A DNA stretch of 18,735 nt from Clostridia bacterium (GTDB taxonomy: Bacteria > Bacillota_A > Clostridia > Christensenellales > Aristaeellaceae). The DNA lies in assembly GCA_017938785.1 (NCBI GenBank), contig JAGBAU010000129.1, positions 1 through 18,735 of the forward strand. Direction: 5' to 3'. Below are positions 16,366 through 18,735 of the stretch, in pieces (position 1 is the first letter of the stretch; each line of letters opens with the position of its first letter). The position numbers were made by a program, and so were the translations under genes. The notes under the pieces were generated by a model, which did no database searches, had not been told where the DNA came from, and saw only the letters and a program-made list of their open reading frames with translations.

Positions 16366-17822
16366 TCACCGTCCGTACCGCCACGCCGGAATTCCTGCCG
16401 GACATCGGCGATATGCTGCGCCTGTTCCTGGGCGATGTGCAGATCACTGAGGTGCAGGGCGAGGCCGCCTACGAGCATAGCGTGCGCGAGGAAAACGGCC
16501 GCATTTTTGATCTGTGGGAGCACGGCAGCGAGGGCTATGAAATCGGGCGTCCTGCGCCCGTGGGTTCGGAGATTGAAGTGAAGCGCGTGCGCAAGCGCCA
16601 GGTGAAGATGGCGCTCTATGAACTGCTTAAGCAGGTGACCGGCATGCAGCCCCCGTGGGGCTCGCTCACCGGCATCCGCCCCACCCGCCTGCTGTATGAG
16701 GCCATGGACGCAGGCTCCGATCTGCCCGGCGCGGTGAAGCATGTGATGCGCGAATTTGACGTATCCGCCGACCGCGCAGGACTGCTGGGCGAAATCGCCG
16801 AGATGCAGCAGGGCATCCGCCTTCCCGGGGCGGGCAGCTACGATCTGTACATAGGTATTCCCTTCTGCCGCACCCGCTGCAGCTACTGCTCCTTCTCCTC
16901 CGGCGAAATCGGCCGGAATAAGAAGCTGGTCGCTCCCTATACCGAGGCGCTGCTTCGGGAAATTGAGCTTTCGGCAAAGCTGATGAATGAAGCGGGACTC
17001 AAGGTTCGTGCGGCCTACATGGGCGGCGGCACGCCCACGGCCATTCCCTGCGGCGATCTGGAGCGCATCCTGGGCGCGGCCCGGGAAGCCTTCCCGGGAG
17101 CCGTCGAATGGACGGTGGAAGCCGGTCGTCCGGATACCATCGACCGCGAGAAGCTCGAGATGCTGCGCCGCATGGAGATCACCCGCATCTCCGTCAATCC
17201 CCAGACCTTCAACGATGAAACCCTGCTTCGCATCGGCCGCAGCCATACCGGCGCGGATACCATCGCCGCCTATGAGCTGGCCCGCGAACTGGGATTCGAT
17301 GATATCAACATGGACCTGATCGCAGCCCTGCCGGGCGAGACCCCGGAGATCTTCTCCGAAACCCTGAACAAGGTGGTCTCCCTTGCGCCGGAGAGCGTAA
17401 CGGTTCACTCCCTGGCCATCAAGAGGTCCAGCAGGCTCCATGAGGAAATGCATGTTTCCGGTTCAGGACACACCCAGGTGAGCGCCCAGGGCGCGGGTGA
17501 AATGATCGCCCATGCCCGCCGGGTGCTGAACGACGCGGGCTGGAAGCCCTATTATCTCTACCGCCAGAAGTACATGGCCGGCAATCTGGAAAACGTGGGC
17601 TATGCCCGTCCGGGCAAGGCCTGCCTGTACAACATCGGCAACATGGAGGAAACCGCCAGCGTGCTGGCCCTGGGGGCAGGCGCCATCAGCAAGTGGCTGT
17701 TTGACCGGGATCTGCGCATTGAGCGCGCGCCCAATGTAAAGAACATCGAGGAATACATCCGCCGTGTGGACGAGATGGTTCAGCGCAAACGTGACCTGAT
17801 ACTGCCGGAGGTGGGTAAGTGA
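16362..17822 (+). CDS. hemZ: HemZ-type oxygen-independent coproporphyrinogen III oxidase-like radical SAM protein
   Basis: A 486-residue protein. Residues 1-155 form the N-terminal region typical of HemZ, with WGSLTGIRPTRL near 104-115. The radical SAM core begins at about 158 with YDLYIGIPFCRTRCSYCSF, whose C169, C173 and C176 bind the iron-sulfur cluster, followed by YMGGGTPTA and NPQTFN. HemZ is thought to convert coproporphyrinogen III to protoporphyrinogen without oxygen, although members of this family outside full heme pathways may do something else. No other heme gene is in the window. GGGGGAGG lies eight bases before the ATG. It overlaps its neighbours at both ends by four bases, so it is central to the operon. 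Confidence 0.93.
   Translation: MITVRTATPEFLPDIGDMLRLFLGDVQITEVQGEAAYEHSVREENGRIFDLWEHGSEGYEIGRPAPVGSEIEVKRVRKRQVKMALYELLKQVTGMQPPWGSLTGIRPTRLLYEAMDAGSDLPGAVKHVMREFDVSADRAGLLGEIAEMQQGIRLPGAGSYDLYIGIPFCRTRCSYCSFSSGEIGRNKKLVAPYTEALLREIELSAKLMNEAGLKVRAAYMGGGTPTAIPCGDLERILGAAREAFPGAVEWTVEAGRPDTIDREKLEMLRRMEITRISVNPQTFNDETLLRIGRSHTGADTIAAYELARELGFDDINMDLIAALPGETPEIFSETLNKVVSLAPESVTVHSLAIKRSSRLHEEMHVSGSGHTQVSAQGAGEMIAHARRVLNDAGWKPYYLYRQKYMAGNLENVGYARPGKACLYNIGNMEETASVLALGAGAISKWLFDRDLRIERAPNVKNIEEYIRRVDEMVQRKRDLILPEVGK
17807..17811 (+). promoter_or_regulatory. Ribosome binding site supporting a GTG start
   Basis: GGAGG lies seven bases before GTG at 17819. The GTG also overlaps the hemZ stop (GTGA), and the protein then begins with a complete lipoprotein signal, so this non-ATG start is well supported. 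Confidence 0.8.
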
Positions 17823-18460
17823 AGAAGCTGATCGCAATCATTGCGCTGCTGGCGCTCATCTGTACTCTGACCGGCTGCGGGCAGGAAGAAAATCCCCTGG
17901 CAGGTATTCCCAATCCGGAAGTGACCATTCATCTGTCCAACGGCAGCGATATGCGCTTCGAGCTTTTTGTTCAGGAAGCGCCCAATACCGTTGCGAATTT
18001 CGTGCAGCTGGCAAAATCCGGTTTCTATGAGGGCATGACCTTCTTCCGCGTGGTGCCCGGCGTTTTGATCCAGAGCGGCGACCCCAGAAACAACGGTACC
18101 GGCAATGCGGGCTATCTGATCCAGGGCGAGTTTGCTGAAAACGGCATTGAAAACAGCGTTGCCCATACTCGTGGAACCATCTCCATGGCGCGCCAGTCGG
18201 ATTACGATACGGCGTCCAGCCAATTCTTTATCATGCAGGGCAATTATCCGGAGTACAACGGCCAGTATGCCGCCTTCGGACGTGCCACAGACGAAGCCAG
18301 CCTCGCCGCCATCGATAAGATTGCATCCACCGTTGTAGACAGCAACTACTATCCCGTAGGCTCGGTTCCCACGATCAAGAGCATTGATGTGGAAACCCAC
18401 GGCTACAGGTACGAGGCGGCTACCATGGAAATCCCCGAAGAGGAAGAAGAAAAGAAATAA
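17819..18460 (+). CDS. Cyclophilin-type peptidyl-prolyl cis-trans isomerase, lipoprotein
   Basis: A 213-residue protein. It begins with a short basic N terminus (MKKL), a hydrophobic stretch and the lipobox LTGC, with C20 as the lipidated residue, so it should sit on the outer face of the membrane. The cyclophilin domain covers about 34-195: [15 protein letters not shown] (catalytic-type R77; Phe at the position usually His), TISMARQ and SQFFI. A charged tail rich in Glu and Lys ends the protein. It probably helps exported proteins fold by isomerising prolyl bonds. It overlaps hemZ by four bases. A second cyclophilin follows after 25 bases. Confidence 0.93.
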   Translation: MKKLIAIIALLALICTLTGCGQEENPLAGIPNPEVTIHLSNGSDMRFELFVQEAPNTVANFVQLAKSGFYEGMTFFRVVPGVLIQSGDPRNNGTGNAGYLIQGEFAENGIENSVAHTRGTISMARQSDYDTASSQFFIMQGNYPEYNGQYAAFGRATDEASLAAIDKIASTVVDSNYYPVGSVPTIKSIDVETHGYRYEAATMEIPEEEEEKK

Positions 18461-18485
18461 AGCATATTTCAGGAGGAAGATCGAT

Positions 18486-18735
18486 ATGGCAAATCCCATC
18501 GTAAAGTTTGAAATGGCAAACGGCGGCGTGATCACCGCTGAACTCTATCCGGAAATTGCCCCCAACACCGTAGCAAACTTCGTAAACCTGGTGGAATCCG
18601 GCTTCTATGATGGCCTGATCTTCCATCGCGTCATCCCCGGCTTCATGATCCAGGGCGGCGATCCCCAGGGCACCGGCATGGGCGGCCCCGGCTACACCAT
18701 CAAGGGTGAATTCGCCCGCTACGGCTTCCGTGAGA
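18486..18735 (+). CDS. Cyclophilin-type peptidyl-prolyl cis-trans isomerase, partial (3' end outside window)
   Basis: The frame is open from ATG at 18486 to the window end; 83 complete codons are seen. It starts [14 protein letters not shown] with no signal peptide, so it is predicted to be cytoplasmic. [15 protein letters not shown] at about 46-60 (R48) is the canonical cyclophilin active-site segment, closer to consensus than in the lipoprotein before it. AGGAGG at 18471-18476 precedes the ATG by nine bases. The two adjacent genes share NTVANFV.L..SGFY, which suggests an ancient duplication followed by different localisation. Confidence 0.95.
   Translation, partial: MANPIVKFEMANGGVITAELYPEIAPNTVANFVNLVESGFYDGLIFHRVIPGFMIQGGDPQGTGMGGPGYTIKGEFARYGFRE

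Noticed and set aside
16320..17453. Minus-strand open frame of 377 codons opposite hemZ
   Set aside because: It is antisense to a gene with clear radical SAM motifs; its composition is that of a shadow frame.

Overview
This window looks like a chromosomal segment of a GC-rich Gram-positive bacterium of the Clostridia, perhaps a gut or rumen relative of the Christensenellales. The evidence is the strong GGAGG-type ribosome binding sites, the stand-alone secD and secF, the clostridial order recJ-rel-dtd-MBL hydrolase-hemZ, HemZ itself, and a secreted Pro/Glu/Thr-rich protein with bacterial Ig-like repeats. The order-level placement is an inference only. No rRNA, tRNA, CRISPR array, insertion sequence or phage gene was seen, and no stretch above about 300 bases lacks a gene.

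Layout. (1) 1-1838, plus strand: the 3' part of an FGGY sugar kinase gene that begins outside the window, an intergenic hairpin, and an M20 family metallopeptidase. (2) 1876-2760, minus strand: an EamA/DMT-type ten-helix transporter. It is separated from the M20 gene by a bidirectional terminator and has its own sigma-A-like promoter. (3) 3010-7527, plus strand: a 1505-residue secreted protein with a signal peptide, a Pro/Glu/Thr/Ala-rich linker, a small Cys-rich region, twelve Ig-like (BIG2-like) repeats and a C-terminal zinc N-acetylmuramoyl-L-alanine amidase domain. A terminator hairpin follows. (4) 7590-8042, minus strand: a C_GCAxxG_C_C family protein, divergent from the sec genes, with a clear promoter on each strand between them. 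(5) 8253-10606: secD-secF. (6) 10693-18735: a tight cluster recJ-relA-dtd-MBL hydrolase-hemZ-cyclophilin lipoprotein-cyclophilin (cut by the window end). Its start/stop overlaps (ATGA, ATGA, GTGA) suggest a single transcript with translational coupling.

How the genes fit together. Block 6 combines DNA repair (RecJ), the stringent response (Rel), translation quality control (D-aminoacyl-tRNA deacylase), a glyoxalase-II-like hydrolase, a HemZ-type radical SAM enzyme and two peptidyl-prolyl isomerases, one predicted to be an extracytoplasmic lipoprotein and one cytoplasmic. SecDF would assist export of proteins such as the amidase and the lipoprotein, but no direct functional link is shown by the sequence.

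Most of the window is housekeeping. The parts most worth a second look are the repeat protein (an exact 246-residue higher-order repeat, a codon-usage mosaic and an unclassified Cys-rich domain) and SecF, which has a His/acid-rich insertion and an Asn where the family motif normally has Asp. I found no convincing new multi-gene system.
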